NCBI GenBank assembly: GCA_964250615.1
Contig: CAXUGM010000009.1
Length of the DNA: 64,000 nt
From: Blautia sp900556555
GTDB taxonomy: Bacteria > Bacillota > Clostridia > Lachnospirales > Lachnospiraceae
Strand: one strand, 5' to 3'
The notes beneath the pieces are model-generated. The model made no database searches. It had not been told where the DNA came from and was given only the letters and a program-made list of their open reading frames with translations. Positions 1 to 9,112 of this stretch are shown piece after piece. Position 1 is the first letter of the stretch, and the number at the start of each line of letters is the position of its first letter. Made by a program: the position numbers and the translations under genes.

Positions 1-309
1 TTCTCATAGGGATTAGAAAACATATTTTAACTTGTCGATATGTAAGGGATAAATTTGGAGGGACAGAGTTGGGTGAGAAAATGCTCAGTGTTAGCAAAAG
101 ATGAAAGATTACAGAAAAATGAGGTAATAATATGATTGCACCAAGAAAGAAAAGTAAAATGAAAATATTGAATTTCGTACATTTTTAAAATGTAATGCAG
201 ATGAAAAAAGAAAGTGAAAACATATATGTAACCAAGCATCATCCATGCGATTAAAAAAAGAATATGGATTTCGTTATAGAAGATGTATTATTATAGATAG
301 GGAGCAGAA
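1..309. other. Intergenic left edge, no gene seen
   Basis: AT-rich stretch before the first gene. A minus-strand open frame at 27-242 has no ribosome binding site and a low-complexity Phe/His/Ile-rich translation, so I do not treat it as a gene. A TATTAT at 286-291 could be a -10 for the gene starting at 310, but I found no convincing -35 at the right distance. Confidence 0.5.
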
Positions 310-1569
310 ATGTTATTAAGAGAATATTTGACAGAATATACAAAAGAAGAACTCTTAGATCAGGCAAGAAGTTTTGAAATCAGAAAGTGTTCAGGACTCC
401 GAAAAGCTGATTTAATAGATACAATTGTTGATACTTTTTGTACAGAGGAAATGCTTAGAAGCAGATTAGCATGCCTTACAAAAGAACAGATGGACTTATT
501 TCGGAAAGCTTGTATTTCTCCTACAGCTTTTTCTGTAAATGAAGTGGTAGATGCGATGAAGCTTTACAGATACTGGATTGGATATTTTGAAGAGCCTACT
601 GACAGATTTTGTGTATTTGAAGATGTTGGTGTTGCCTTTTCCAAAGTAGATGATGAGTCATTTCGACGGAAGCAATGCAGAAAAGGCTGGATGGTAAAGT
701 GCATACATTTTTTTATACAATATTATGGAATAGCACCGATCGAAGTTATCTATGAAATGTATAGGCAGAAAGTGAAGTGCTCTATAGATGAAATGATAGA
801 AATGCTTTGGGAAATGCCGGTTGATATTGTGGAATCATGTCTTTTTACAATGGACAGAATTGGGATGAAAGGATGGCCAAAAGAGAATCCATTATACTCA
901 GAAAAAGGAATATTTGTGCATTTACAGCTGTTTGAGGATGAAGAATTTGATTATTTACTTCGACAACAAAAGGATAAAGATTTTTATATCCCCTCGGCAC
1001 AGCAGATAGATGAGATATGTAGAATTGGATATGAGGCAAGTTCGTCTGAATATAAAAAACTGGAATCTTTTTTCATTAAAAAATTAAGTCTTCCTTATGA
1101 ACAAGCAGTGACCTGGTGTCTGCAAGTATGGGCAAATAGTTATGAAGGAGAATCACCATTAAAGATTATCAATAAAATGACGGAAGCCAATATTGAATTT
1201 GAAGAAAAAATGATAAATGAATTGCTAGAGTTAGTTATGGCGGCACATAACAATACCCGGATGAAAGAGAACAGAGGGTACAAACCAAGTGAAATGGCAA
1301 GGAAAATGCCTATCGATAAAATGCCAACAATTGTTCCGGCAAGCTCTAAAGCAGCAGCAATTTTAATGGATGCTGCACCACAGTTGCAGGCTATGGGAGT
1401 GCCGGTTGATTTAAATGGAAATACAGATGTTATCCACACAACAATGTTTCCGAGAGGGCTGAGCGAGGAACCGATAAGAGTAGAAAAGAAAATATATCCA
1501 AATGATCCGTGCCCATGTGGATCAGGAAAGAAATATAAAAAATGCTGTGGAAAGAAGAATGGATGCTAA
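310..1569 (+). CDS. SEC-C motif protein of unknown function
   Basis: A 419-aa protein ending in a SEC-C zinc-binding motif (CPCGSGKKYKKCC near residues 400-413), the knuckle also found at the end of SecA and on many standalone proteins. The N-terminal ~60 residues (LTKEELLDQARS-like, then LRKADLID) resemble a small SAP/Rho-N-like helical module; the helical middle is not recognised. The start at 310 follows a GGGAG Shine-Dalgarno. In other proteins SEC-C binds zinc and often ribosome or protein partners; the role here is unknown. Base composition is more AT-rich than the metabolic genes downstream, fitting an accessory gene. Confidence 0.8.
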   Translation: MLLREYLTEYTKEELLDQARSFEIRKCSGLRKADLIDTIVDTFCTEEMLRSRLACLTKEQMDLFRKACISPTAFSVNEVVDAMKLYRYWIGYFEEPTDRFCVFEDVGVAFSKVDDESFRRKQCRKGWMVKCIHFFIQYYGIAPIEVIYEMYRQKVKCSIDEMIEMLWEMPVDIVESCLFTMDRIGMKGWPKENPLYSEKGIFVHLQLFEDEEFDYLLRQQKDKDFYIPSAQQIDEICRIGYEASSSEYKKLESFFIKKLSLPYEQAVTWCLQVWANSYEGESPLKIINKMTEANIEFEEKMINELLELVMAAHNNTRMKENRGYKPSEMARKMPIDKMPTIVPASSKAAAILMDAAPQLQAMGVPVDLNGNTDVIHTTMFPRGLSEEPIRVEKKIYPNDPCPCGSGKKYKKCCGKKNGC

Positions 1570-1640
1570 GAACTATATTTGAATGATATTATTGAAAGGT
1601 TAGGAAAATGAAATTGTGGTAGGAAGGAATAAGTGACAAT

Positions 1641-1718
1641 ATGAAATTAAGGTTGAATAATATCGGGAAAATTAGCAGTGCTATTGGCATGATTGCAGAT
1701 ATTTGTACAATGATATAA
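1641..1718 (+). pseudogene. Possible truncated start of an AAA_15-type ATPase
   Basis: A 25-codon frame starting with ATG and ending in TAA. Its first residues, MKLRLNNIGKISSA, look like the usual N-terminus of AAA_15/OLD-like ATPases, where a beta-strand and the Walker A loop normally follow. Here the frame stops before any P-loop. It may be the remnant of a lost or recombined gene. The resemblance covers only about 14 residues, so this is tentative. Confidence 0.25.
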
Positions 1719-1733
1719 AAAATCTGTTACAAT
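1703..1733 (+). promoter_or_regulatory. Candidate promoter for the 149-aa gene
   Basis: TACAAT at 1728-1733 is preceded by TGT, giving an extended -10 (TGnTACAAT). A TTGTAC at 1703-1708 could be a -35, but its spacer of 19 is long. It lies about 40 bp before the start at 1771. Confidence 0.4.
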
Positions 1734-1770
1734 ATAACTATCAAACCGTTATTAGAAAGGAAAATCAAAA

Positions 1771-2220
1771 ATGCATCACACATTAGATGTTTATCCAATA
1801 CCAAGAGAAAAGGAACCGATGTTTATTAATGAGCCATGGCTTATAGATAAAACTTTATTAGAGAGTTGCGAAGAAGAATATCCAGATAAAGAGAAGGATA
1901 ATATTCGTGTCTATGTTCCCTTAGACCTCAACCATAGTGCAATTTTAAGGCGTCTGGAAGCAGTAATTGACAGATACGGCGAAGCAAATGAAGAAAATGA
2001 AATGGATTTCAGTATAGATGTCGAAGGTATTCTTTCACAAGTGGAAATTTATGATCAGATTTGGTATGTGCGTGAATATCAGGAAACTATGCGGCATAGC
2101 CAGAGGGCAGTGAGCCTTATAAAAGAAATAATAGTTCTCTTGGAAAATATTGTAGATGGAGGTGCAGAATGTTTTCCATTTGAAACCATAGAAGAGTTAC
2201 GAAAAGAGTACCTGGAATAA
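1771..2220 (+). CDS. Unrecognised 149-aa acidic protein
   Basis: A 149-aa soluble protein rich in Glu and Asp with no membrane segment or signal peptide. I do not recognise the family. It starts with MHHTLDVYPIPREKEP after a good AAAGGA ribosome binding site. A central amphipathic stretch (ILRRLEAVIDRYGEANEENEMDF split around residues 50-75) and a C-terminal helix suggest a compact alpha/beta fold. It lies 71 bp upstream of the AAA-ATPase-like gene on the same strand, with palindromes between them, so the two may be co-regulated. Function unknown. Confidence 0.6.
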   Translation: MHHTLDVYPIPREKEPMFINEPWLIDKTLLESCEEEYPDKEKDNIRVYVPLDLNHSAILRRLEAVIDRYGEANEENEMDFSIDVEGILSQVEIYDQIWYVREYQETMRHSQRAVSLIKEIIVLLENIVDGGAECFPFETIEELRKEYLE

Positions 2221-2239
2221 AATATAAAGGCTTAAGTAA

Positions 2240-2270
2240 ATGCTAATAGTATTAGCATGCTACAAAGCAT
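2240..2270. promoter_or_regulatory. Nested palindromes upstream of the AAA-like gene
   Basis: A perfect palindrome with 9-bp arms around one central base spans 2240-2258 (arm ATGCTAATA). Its right end is reused by a second hairpin at 2257-2270 (ATGCT, loop ACAA, AGCAT). The pair ends just before the AGGAGG ribosome binding site of the gene at 2292. It could be an operator or a translation-modulating structure; the sequence alone does not say which. Confidence 0.4.
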
Positions 2271-2291
2271 AGCAAAAGGAGGTGCACCACA

Positions 2292-3878
2292 ATGGGAATC
2301 TTTGTTAATCCGGATAACAGTGCTTTTCAAAGAGCTTTAAATTCCAGAATTTATGTAGACAAAACAGGTTTGCTGGAAGAAATGAACAGTGTGCTTGATA
2401 CGGAACAGTGTTGTATTTGCAATAGCCGCCCCCGCCGGTTTGGAAAATCAATTACGGCAAATATGCTGACTGCGTACTATAGCTGCGGCTGTGATTCCAT
2501 AAAGCTTTTTGAAAGTACAAAAATCAGTAAATCAGAGCATTTTCTTGAGCATCTGAACCGTTATGATGTAATACATTTGGATGTGCAATGGTGCAGCATG
2601 GAGGCAGGAAGTGCTGAGGGGACTGTTTCGTATATCATTCAGAAAGTATTAGAAGAGCTAAGATTAGAGTTTTCTCAAGTTCAGCTTCTAGAGCAAACTA
2701 CTTTGAGCGGTGCTTTGGCCCAGATTACACAGGAAACAGGGCATAAGTTTGTTATTATTATAGATGAATGGGATGCACTGATTCGTGATGCGTCTTCCAA
2801 TGCACATGTGCAGGAGGAATATATCGATTTTCTAAGAGGACTGTTTAAGGGGACAGAGCCTACAAAATTTTTGCATCTGGCATTTCTGACAGGAATTCTT
2901 CCTATAAAAAAAGTCAGAACACAGTCAGCATTAAATAATTTTGAAGAATTTACCATGCTGGAGCCTGATATGTTATCTCCGTACATTGGATTTACGGAAG
3001 AAGAAGTGCAGAATCTTTGTAAAGAGTATCAGAAGGATTTCAATGAAGTAAAACGATGGTATGATGGATATCTGTTAGGAGATTGCCATGTATATAATCC
3101 GAAAGCAGTAGTCAGCATTATGACAAGAGGTGTGTTTAGGAGTTATTGGTCACAAACAGGAACGTATGAGTCCATTCTTCCACTTATTAGCATGGATTTT
3201 GATGGGCTTAGAACGGCAATCATCCAGATGCTCTCTGGAACATCAGTAGAAGTCAACGTAAATACGTTTCAAAATGATATGGTTTCATTTAAAAATAAAG
3301 ATGATGTGATTACTCTGTTGATTCATCTGGGATATCTTGCTTATGATTGGAAGAAGAAAGCAGCTTATATACCGAATGAAGAAATCAGGCAGGAATTTTT
3401 AGCGGCAACCCAAGAGCAAAAATGGAATGAATTCATTTGTTTCCAGCAGGATTCTAAAGCTTTATTAGAGGCGACCCTTGATATGAATAGTGAAACAGTT
3501 GCCAAAGAAATTGAAAAGATTCATACACAGTTTGCTTCTTCCATTCAATATAATGATGAAAATTCTTTGAGTAGTGTTTTGACTATCGCATATCTATCGG
3601 CTATGCAATATTATTTCATGCCCATACGGGAAATGCCAACAGGAAGAGGGTTTGCAGATTATGTATTTTTGCCAAAACCAGAATATCGGGGAGATATGCC
3701 GGCACTGCTTGTAGAATTAAAGTGGAATAAAAAAGCAGAAACAGCATTGCAGCAGATAAAAGATAAAAAATATGTTCAGGCAGTGTCTGATTATACAGGC
3801 AAGATTTTACTTGTAGCCATTGCATACGATAAAAAAAGTAAAGAACATGATTGTATTATAGAAGAATTTCGTAAATAG
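2292..3878 (+). CDS. AAA-ATPase-like / PD-(D/E)XK nuclease family protein
   Basis: A 528-aa protein of the widespread AAA-ATPase_like plus PDDEXK_9 architecture. The N-terminus has the family signature YVDKTGLL (residues 21-28) and a Walker A-like RPRRFGKS (46-53); IIIDEWD near residue 155 is the Walker B element. The C-terminus carries a nuclease-like core: GRGFADYVF then LVELKWNKKAE, giving the D...ExK pattern. Length and domain order are typical. These genes are abundant and patchily distributed in gut Firmicutes and Bacteroides; the physiological role is not established. The start follows a strong AGGAGG. The stop codon lies inside the terminator stem shared with the convergent AraC gene. 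Confidence 0.85.
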   Translation: MGIFVNPDNSAFQRALNSRIYVDKTGLLEEMNSVLDTEQCCICNSRPRRFGKSITANMLTAYYSCGCDSIKLFESTKISKSEHFLEHLNRYDVIHLDVQWCSMEAGSAEGTVSYIIQKVLEELRLEFSQVQLLEQTTLSGALAQITQETGHKFVIIIDEWDALIRDASSNAHVQEEYIDFLRGLFKGTEPTKFLHLAFLTGILPIKKVRTQSALNNFEEFTMLEPDMLSPYIGFTEEEVQNLCKEYQKDFNEVKRWYDGYLLGDCHVYNPKAVVSIMTRGVFRSYWSQTGTYESILPLISMDFDGLRTAIIQMLSGTSVEVNVNTFQNDMVSFKNKDDVITLLIHLGYLAYDWKKKAAYIPNEEIRQEFLAATQEQKWNEFICFQQDSKALLEATLDMNSETVAKEIEKIHTQFASSIQYNDENSLSSVLTIAYLSAMQYYFMPIREMPTGRGFADYVFLPKPEYRGDMPALLVELKWNKKAETALQQIKDKKYVQAVSDYTGKILLVAIAYDKKSKEHDCIIEEFRK

Positions 3879-3910
3879 AGGGAGGTGCGCTTCCGCACCT
3901 CCCTCTATTT
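3873..3910. terminator. Bidirectional terminator carrying both stop codons
   Basis: A perfect 17-bp inverted repeat, 3873-3889 and 3894-3910, with a 4-nt loop. AAA and TTT ends give a U-rich 3' side on either strand. The TAG stop of the plus gene (3876-3878) and the TAG stop of the minus AraC gene (3905-3907) are both within the stem arms. Confidence 0.85.
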
Positions 3911-5146
3911 AGGTTCAATATTTTCCTGTCTCAGCTTCAGCGTGGATTCCCGGTAACCTTTTGGCGTCACGCCGCAGGTCTTTTTAAACACCCGTGTGAA
4001 GTAATGAATATCTTCGATTCCACACCGGGAGGCAATGGATTTGATTGGAATATCTGTGTTTTCCAGCAATATTTTCGCATGGGAGATACGGAGTGTATTC
4101 ACATACTCTGTGAGGGACATGCCCATTTCTTTGGAAAATAGTGTGGATAGATAGCTGGCATTCACGCCTAAATGTGCGGAAAGGGATTTTAAGGTCAGGT
4201 CAGCACTCAGATCCGTCTCTGCATAGGCAAGAATTCTCCTGATGAGAGGAGAGTGGGACTTCTGCTGATGTTCTTTTACAATCTGGCAGTACCCCAGGAC
4301 AATTTTTCTCTGGGCAGACATACACTGCTCCACAGAGGTAAGCTTTTCCAGCATGGCAATATTGCAGTTGGAATAGGAATCAATATGTATGGGGTGTACC
4401 CCGGCTTTTTCGGCCGCCTTCCTAAGAAGCGTATTCAGGGTAATGGTGTAGTCCTTCACATCACGGAGATTATTGGTAGTACGTTTTGGCAGGAAATAGG
4501 TTCCGAATTTTGCAGCCATTTCCATGGCACGGCTTTCATTGCCGGATGCAACAGCATTAATTAATGTATTTTCGGATTCATAGCGTTTCTCAATCACATC
4601 AATATTGGAAAAAGGATGTTCTGTATCCCTTAAACAATTTTCATAAGTCTGATTCCAATGATCAAAAAAATCAGCATTGGAATAAATCAGTTCACATTTT
4701 CCATCATAAAAAGTCTTTCCAAATTCCAGAAAAATGCTTTCAAACATAGGGTAAGAAGATTGGTAGCATAATTGCTGATAGTAAGCTTCCATGGCATCGT
4801 GATAGGAAGCGGGCAGGGAAAGGGATGCAAAAATTTCTTCAAATCGGTCTTCCTGGATTTTTTCAAAAACCACGGGACCGCAATGGAGGATAGCGTTCTC
4901 ATCTTTCAGGTGCATCAAAGCATACGTACAATGATACAAATCTGTAACAAGGTAAATCTTACAAGGCTTCAGGCTTTCAAGAAGATTATTAAAAAAAGAA
5001 GAAGTATCTTGGATACCCAGAATATGTCTCCGGAGTCCAAGGTCAAGAAACTCAGGATTTTCGCACGGAAGCTGAATACGATAGACTGGTATGTAATTTG
5101 CACGGAGGATGTTTTCAAGTAATTCTATTAGTTCGTCATTTTTCAT
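3905..5146 (-). CDS. AraC-family transcriptional regulator
   Basis: A 413-aa DNA-binding protein. The last ~100 residues form a two-helix-turn-helix AraC domain: LGVNASYLSTLFSKEMG, then IKSIASRCGIEDIHYFTRVFK and the GVTPKGYR signature. The first ~290 residues are an unrecognised sensor region, as in many Firmicutes AraC proteins next to sugar genes. It is divergent from the GH2-symporter-GH2 operon across a 151-bp gap, so it is the likely activator of that operon in response to the substrate or a breakdown product (inference). An inverted ATTGT/ACAAT pair at 5171-5187 lies in the gap. The ATG at 5146 has a GGAG site upstream. Confidence 0.85.
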   Translation of the reverse strand: MKNDELIELLENILRANYIPVYRIQLPCENPEFLDLGLRRHILGIQDTSSFFNNLLESLKPCKIYLVTDLYHCTYALMHLKDENAILHCGPVVFEKIQEDRFEEIFASLSLPASYHDAMEAYYQQLCYQSSYPMFESIFLEFGKTFYDGKCELIYSNADFFDHWNQTYENCLRDTEHPFSNIDVIEKRYESENTLINAVASGNESRAMEMAAKFGTYFLPKRTTNNLRDVKDYTITLNTLLRKAAEKAGVHPIHIDSYSNCNIAMLEKLTSVEQCMSAQRKIVLGYCQIVKEHQQKSHSPLIRRILAYAETDLSADLTLKSLSAHLGVNASYLSTLFSKEMGMSLTEYVNTLRISHAKILLENTDIPIKSIASRCGIEDIHYFTRVFKKTCGVTPKGYRESTLKLRQENIEPK

Positions 5147-5222
5147 AAGGCTTCTCCACTAAATCTGAAAATTGTACAAAAAACAATAAAAATCATCACT
5201 GTTATAAAAATTAAAATCTACA

Positions 5223-5228
5223 TATAAT
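5223..5228 (+). promoter_or_regulatory. Candidate -10 of the GH2/GPH operon
   Basis: A consensus TATAAT at 5223-5228, 70 bp before the first GH2 start, without a recognisable -35 at 16-18 bp. That is the usual picture for an activator-dependent promoter and fits control by the divergent AraC gene. Confidence 0.4.
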
Positions 5229-5297
5229 ATTATACAAAAGGTTAGGAAAAAAATCCATGAAAACATTCAAAAAACACGAAGAAAAGGAGAAAGCGGT

Positions 5298-7565
5298 ATG
5301 AGAAATGTGATTAATTTGAACAAAAGCTGGGCTTTTGTACAGCAGGATGCAGGACTTCCAGAAGTAATGCCTACTGATTGGACATGCGTAGACCTTCCTC
5401 ATACATGGAATGCCGTTGACGGGCATGACGGAAATGGAAGCTATGACAAAGGCAGATACTGGTATGCAAAAACTTTCGAAACACCGAAACAGCCTTTAGG
5501 CGGCGGTAAAGTGTTTGTAGAGTTTCTGGCAGCAGGACAGCAGGCAACCGTATATGTAAACGGAAAAGAAGTTGCATATCATGAAGGTGGATATTCTACT
5601 TTCCGCGCAGACATTACAGAAGTGTGCAAGGAAGAAGGAGAAAATCTTCTGGTTGTTGCATGCAGCAATGAGAGAAAAGAAAGCGTATATCCTCAGTCAG
5701 CAGACTTTACTTTCTACGGTGGTCTGTACAGAGGCGTAAATCTCATCAGCGTACCGGATGCACATTTTGATCTGGAATATTATGGAGGACCTGGTATCCA
5801 GGTTACACCAAAACCATGCGAATGTGGTGGAGCAACTTTTGACATTGTTTCTTATGTAAAAGAAGCTGATGAAAACTTTACAGTATTATATTCTATCTGT
5901 GATGCAGAAGGAAAAGAAGTTGCAAGTGCATGCCGTCCGGCAGACAGCACGGCAGTGACTGTATATGTTCCAGAAGTAACCAAATGGGAAATTGATGCGC
6001 CATATCTTTATACAGTAACAGCAAGACTTCAGAGAAGAAATGAAACATACGATGAAATTTCCGCACGTGTAGGTGTAAGAAGTTTCTCCTGTGATCCAAA
6101 CAAAGGATTTATCATCAATGGAGTAGAGACTCCTCTTCGTGGTGTAAGCCGTCATCAGGATCAGTTATACAAAGGAAATGCCCTGACAAGAGAAGATCAC
6201 TTTGAAGATGCAAGAATCATCAAAGAACTGGGTGCAAATACAATCCGTCTGGCTCATTATCAGCATTCACAGGACTTCTATGATGCTTGTGATGCATTAG
6301 GATTTGTAGTATGGGCTGAAATTCCATTTATCAGTGTGATGAACAAGGATCCGGAAGCTCATCAGAACTGTATCAGCCAGTTAAAAGAGCTGATTATCCA
6401 GAACTACAATCATCCTTCTATCTGTTTCTGGGGAATTTCAAACGAAATCCTTATCGGTGGTATTTCTGAACAGTTAGTGGAAAATCATAAAGAATTAAAT
6501 GCTCTGGCAAAAGAACTTGACCCAAGCCGTCTGACAACCATTGCTCACGTATCTATGACACCAATTGAAGGACCAATGCACTATATTACAGATACAGAAA
6601 GCTACAACCATTATTTCGGATGGTACGGCGGAAAGATGGAAGACAATGGCCCATGGCTTGATAACTTCCACAAGATTCATCCAAACATCTGCCTTGGTGT
6701 TTCTGAGTACGGATGCGAAGGCATTATTACTTACCACGGACCAAACCCTGCATGCAAGGACTACAGTGAAGAGTATCAGGCACTGTATCATGAACATATG
6801 GCAAAAGTATTAGATGAGCGTCCTTGGATCTGGTCCAGCCATGTATGGAATATGTTTGACTTTGGCTGTGCAGCACGTGATGAAGGTGGCGTAGCCGGAA
6901 GAAATAACAAAGGTCTTGTGACCATGGACAGAAAGATTAAGAAAGACAGCTATTATATCTACAAAGCATACTGGAATAAAGAACCAATGGTTCATCTGTG
7001 TGGAAAACGTTATGCACAGCGTGCCGGAGAAACTACAGAAATCCGTGTATATTCTAACCAGCCTTCTGTAACACTATTCTTAAACGGTGAAAAAGTAGAA
7101 GAGCAGACAGCTGATAAAGTATTCGTATTTACTGTAGCTTTAAAAGATGGCTTCAACATCATCACTGCACAGGCAGGAGATCTGAAAGATACCATGACTC
7201 TGGAAAAAGTAGAAAAAGAACCTGCTATCTATGTACTTCCAGAAGTAAATGAACGTGCAGAAGGTGTTGCAAACTGGTTCAGCACAGTTGGCGATATGGA
7301 CTTAAAAGCTCCAATGGAATTCCCGGAAGGCATGTACAGCATCAAAGATACCATGGAAGAACTGGCAAAATGCCCGGAAGCAATTGAAATTGCTGCAAAA
7401 GCAGTGAAGCTTACTATGAACATGGTTGTTTGCCCTGGTGAAGGAATGTGGGATATGATGAAAGGCATGACTCTGGAAAGAATCGGAGATATGGCTGGAA
7501 GTCTTGCACCGGAAGGATTTGTAGAAAGTATTAATGGTAAACTGATTAAAATTAAAAAAGTTTGA
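5298..7565 (+). CDS. Glycoside hydrolase family 2 (beta-galactosidase-like)
   Basis: A 755-aa cytoplasmic GH2 exo-glycosidase with no signal peptide. Order: sugar-binding jelly roll (to ~residue 180), Ig-like domain (to ~270), TIM barrel. The acid/base Glu383 is in WGISNEI and the nucleophile Glu470 in GVSEYGCE. A NNKGLVT segment has the N-x-K spacing of beta-glucuronidases, but the same motif occurs in many GH2 beta-galactosidases, so the substrate is not settled. About 100 residues beyond the usual core form a Met-rich tail shared with the paralogue at 9113. It is followed by the symporter after 35 bp. The ATG at 5298 follows AAGGAG. Likely acts on disaccharides or glycosides imported by the next gene. 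Confidence 0.88.
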   Translation: MRNVINLNKSWAFVQQDAGLPEVMPTDWTCVDLPHTWNAVDGHDGNGSYDKGRYWYAKTFETPKQPLGGGKVFVEFLAAGQQATVYVNGKEVAYHEGGYSTFRADITEVCKEEGENLLVVACSNERKESVYPQSADFTFYGGLYRGVNLISVPDAHFDLEYYGGPGIQVTPKPCECGGATFDIVSYVKEADENFTVLYSICDAEGKEVASACRPADSTAVTVYVPEVTKWEIDAPYLYTVTARLQRRNETYDEISARVGVRSFSCDPNKGFIINGVETPLRGVSRHQDQLYKGNALTREDHFEDARIIKELGANTIRLAHYQHSQDFYDACDALGFVVWAEIPFISVMNKDPEAHQNCISQLKELIIQNYNHPSICFWGISNEILIGGISEQLVENHKELNALAKELDPSRLTTIAHVSMTPIEGPMHYITDTESYNHYFGWYGGKMEDNGPWLDNFHKIHPNICLGVSEYGCEGIITYHGPNPACKDYSEEYQALYHEHMAKVLDERPWIWSSHVWNMFDFGCAARDEGGVAGRNNKGLVTMDRKIKKDSYYIYKAYWNKEPMVHLCGKRYAQRAGETTEIRVYSNQPSVTLFLNGEKVEEQTADKVFVFTVALKDGFNIITAQAGDLKDTMTLEKVEKEPAIYVLPEVNERAEGVANWFSTVGDMDLKAPMEFPEGMYSIKDTMEELAKCPEAIEIAAKAVKLTMNMVVCPGEGMWDMMKGMTLERIGDMAGSLAPEGFVESINGKLIKIKKV

Positions 7566-7600
7566 TTTTAATTAGAAACAGAGGAAAGGGAGAAAATTAA

Positions 7601-8995
7601 ATGGCAAAGACAAACAATTCTTCTGTACCTGCATTTGGAATGAAGGACAGAATCGGTTATATGTTTGGTGATTTCGGTAATGATTTCACATTTATTTTAT
7701 CTTCAACATTTATGTTGAAATTCTACACAGACGTTATGGGGATGTCAGCAGCTGTTGTTGGGTTGGTAATGATGCTTGCACGTTTCGTGGATGCCTTTAC
7801 AGATGTAACCATGGGACAGATTGTAGACCGTTCCAAACCTACAAAAGACGGAAAATTCCGTCCTTGGATCAAACGTATGTGTGGTCCTGTGGCAATCGCC
7901 AGTTTCCTGATCTATCAGTCAGGATTTGCTAACATGCCATATGCATTTAAGCTGGTATGGCTGATTGTAACTTATTTATTATGGGGTTCTATTTTCTATA
8001 CCTCCATTAATATTCCGTATGGTTCTATGGCATCTGCAGTTTCTTCAGACCCTACAGACAGAGCATCTCTGTCCACATGGAGAACCATCGGTGCGACACT
8101 GGCCGGACTTGTAATCGGAGCTGGTACCCCGCTGGTTGCTTATGTAACAGTAGACGGAAATCCGGTACTTTCCGGAAGCCGTATGACCATTATTGCAGGT
8201 GTGTTCTCTGTATGTGCAATCATCTGCTACCTGCTTTGCTTTAAACTGGTTCGTGAACGTGTTCCGGTTCCTGCAAACAATCAGAAATTTGACCTGATCG
8301 CTCTTGGAAAGAGCCTGATTACAAACCGTGCTCTTCTTGGTATCATTGCAGCAGCAATCCTTCTGCTTCTTGCGATGCTTGGTATGCAGGGAATGACAGG
8401 ATTCGTATTCCCGAACTATTACAAAAACACAGGTGCTCAGTCAGCAGTTTCTCTGTTAGCAAGCTTAGCTGCTCTTGCGATTTGTGCACCTCTTGCAAGT
8501 AAATTAGCAGCGAAATTCGGTAAGAAGGAGATGTCTGTAGTATCCTGCTTATTCGGTGCAGCCAGCTTCCTTGCCTGCCTGCTTGTACATCCGGAAAATG
8601 TATGGGTTTACGTTGGATTTTATGTAGTTGCATATATCGGACTTGGATTCTTCAATACTGTTATCTGGGCAATGATCACAGATGTTATTGATGATTCAGA
8701 AGTGAAAAATGGTATCCGTGAAGACGGTACTATCTACGCAGTATATTCCTTTGCAAGAAAATTAGGACAGGCATTTTCTTCTGGTATGGTTGGTGGACTT
8801 TTGTCATTGGTTGGATATACACCAGAAACAGCTTTTGATCCTGCTGTAACAGAAGGAATCTTCAAGATTTCTTGTATCGTACCGATTATCGGCTTGACTG
8901 CAGTTGCACTTGCATTAATGTTCATCTATCCTCTGAACAAGAAACGTGTAGAGGCAAACGTAGTTGAACTGGCACGCCGCCGCGGCGAAAATTAA
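7601..8995 (+). CDS. GPH-family sugar symporter (MFS, MelB/UidB type)
   Basis: A 464-aa membrane protein with about 12 hydrophobic helices. The N-terminus (DRIGYMFGDFGNDFTF) and VDAFTDVTMGQIVDRS are hallmarks of the glycoside-pentoside-hexuronide:cation symporters; RPWIKR follows shortly after. These couple sugar entry to Na+ or H+. Its position between two GH2 genes says it imports the glycoside both enzymes cleave: a galactoside or glucuronide are the main options. It starts 35 bp after the first GH2 with a GGGAG site, so the two are probably co-transcribed. Confidence 0.9.
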   Translation: MAKTNNSSVPAFGMKDRIGYMFGDFGNDFTFILSSTFMLKFYTDVMGMSAAVVGLVMMLARFVDAFTDVTMGQIVDRSKPTKDGKFRPWIKRMCGPVAIASFLIYQSGFANMPYAFKLVWLIVTYLLWGSIFYTSINIPYGSMASAVSSDPTDRASLSTWRTIGATLAGLVIGAGTPLVAYVTVDGNPVLSGSRMTIIAGVFSVCAIICYLLCFKLVRERVPVPANNQKFDLIALGKSLITNRALLGIIAAAILLLLAMLGMQGMTGFVFPNYYKNTGAQSAVSLLASLAALAICAPLASKLAAKFGKKEMSVVSCLFGAASFLACLLVHPENVWVYVGFYVVAYIGLGFFNTVIWAMITDVIDDSEVKNGIREDGTIYAVYSFARKLGQAFSSGMVGGLLSLVGYTPETAFDPAVTEGIFKISCIVPIIGLTAVALALMFIYPLNKKRVEANVVELARRRGEN

Positions 8996-9018
8996 AAAGT
9001 AACTGTCCTTTGTGACAG

Positions 9019-9079
9019 ATAGAAAATCCGGTGAATTTATATGGGAATCCCTGTATTTTTGCCGGATTTTCTATATAAT
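9019..9079 (+). promoter_or_regulatory. Hairpin with an internal -10 between symporter and second GH2
   Basis: A perfect 13-bp inverted repeat (9019-9031 with 9062-9074) encloses a smaller GGGA/TCCC hairpin. A consensus TATAAT at 9074-9079 starts at the end of the right arm. There is no T-run. The structure could attenuate read-through from the first two genes while a separate promoter starts the second GH2. Confidence 0.4.
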
Positions 9080-9112
9080 AGAAAGTAAGAAAACAGAAAA
9101 GGAGATAAAACC

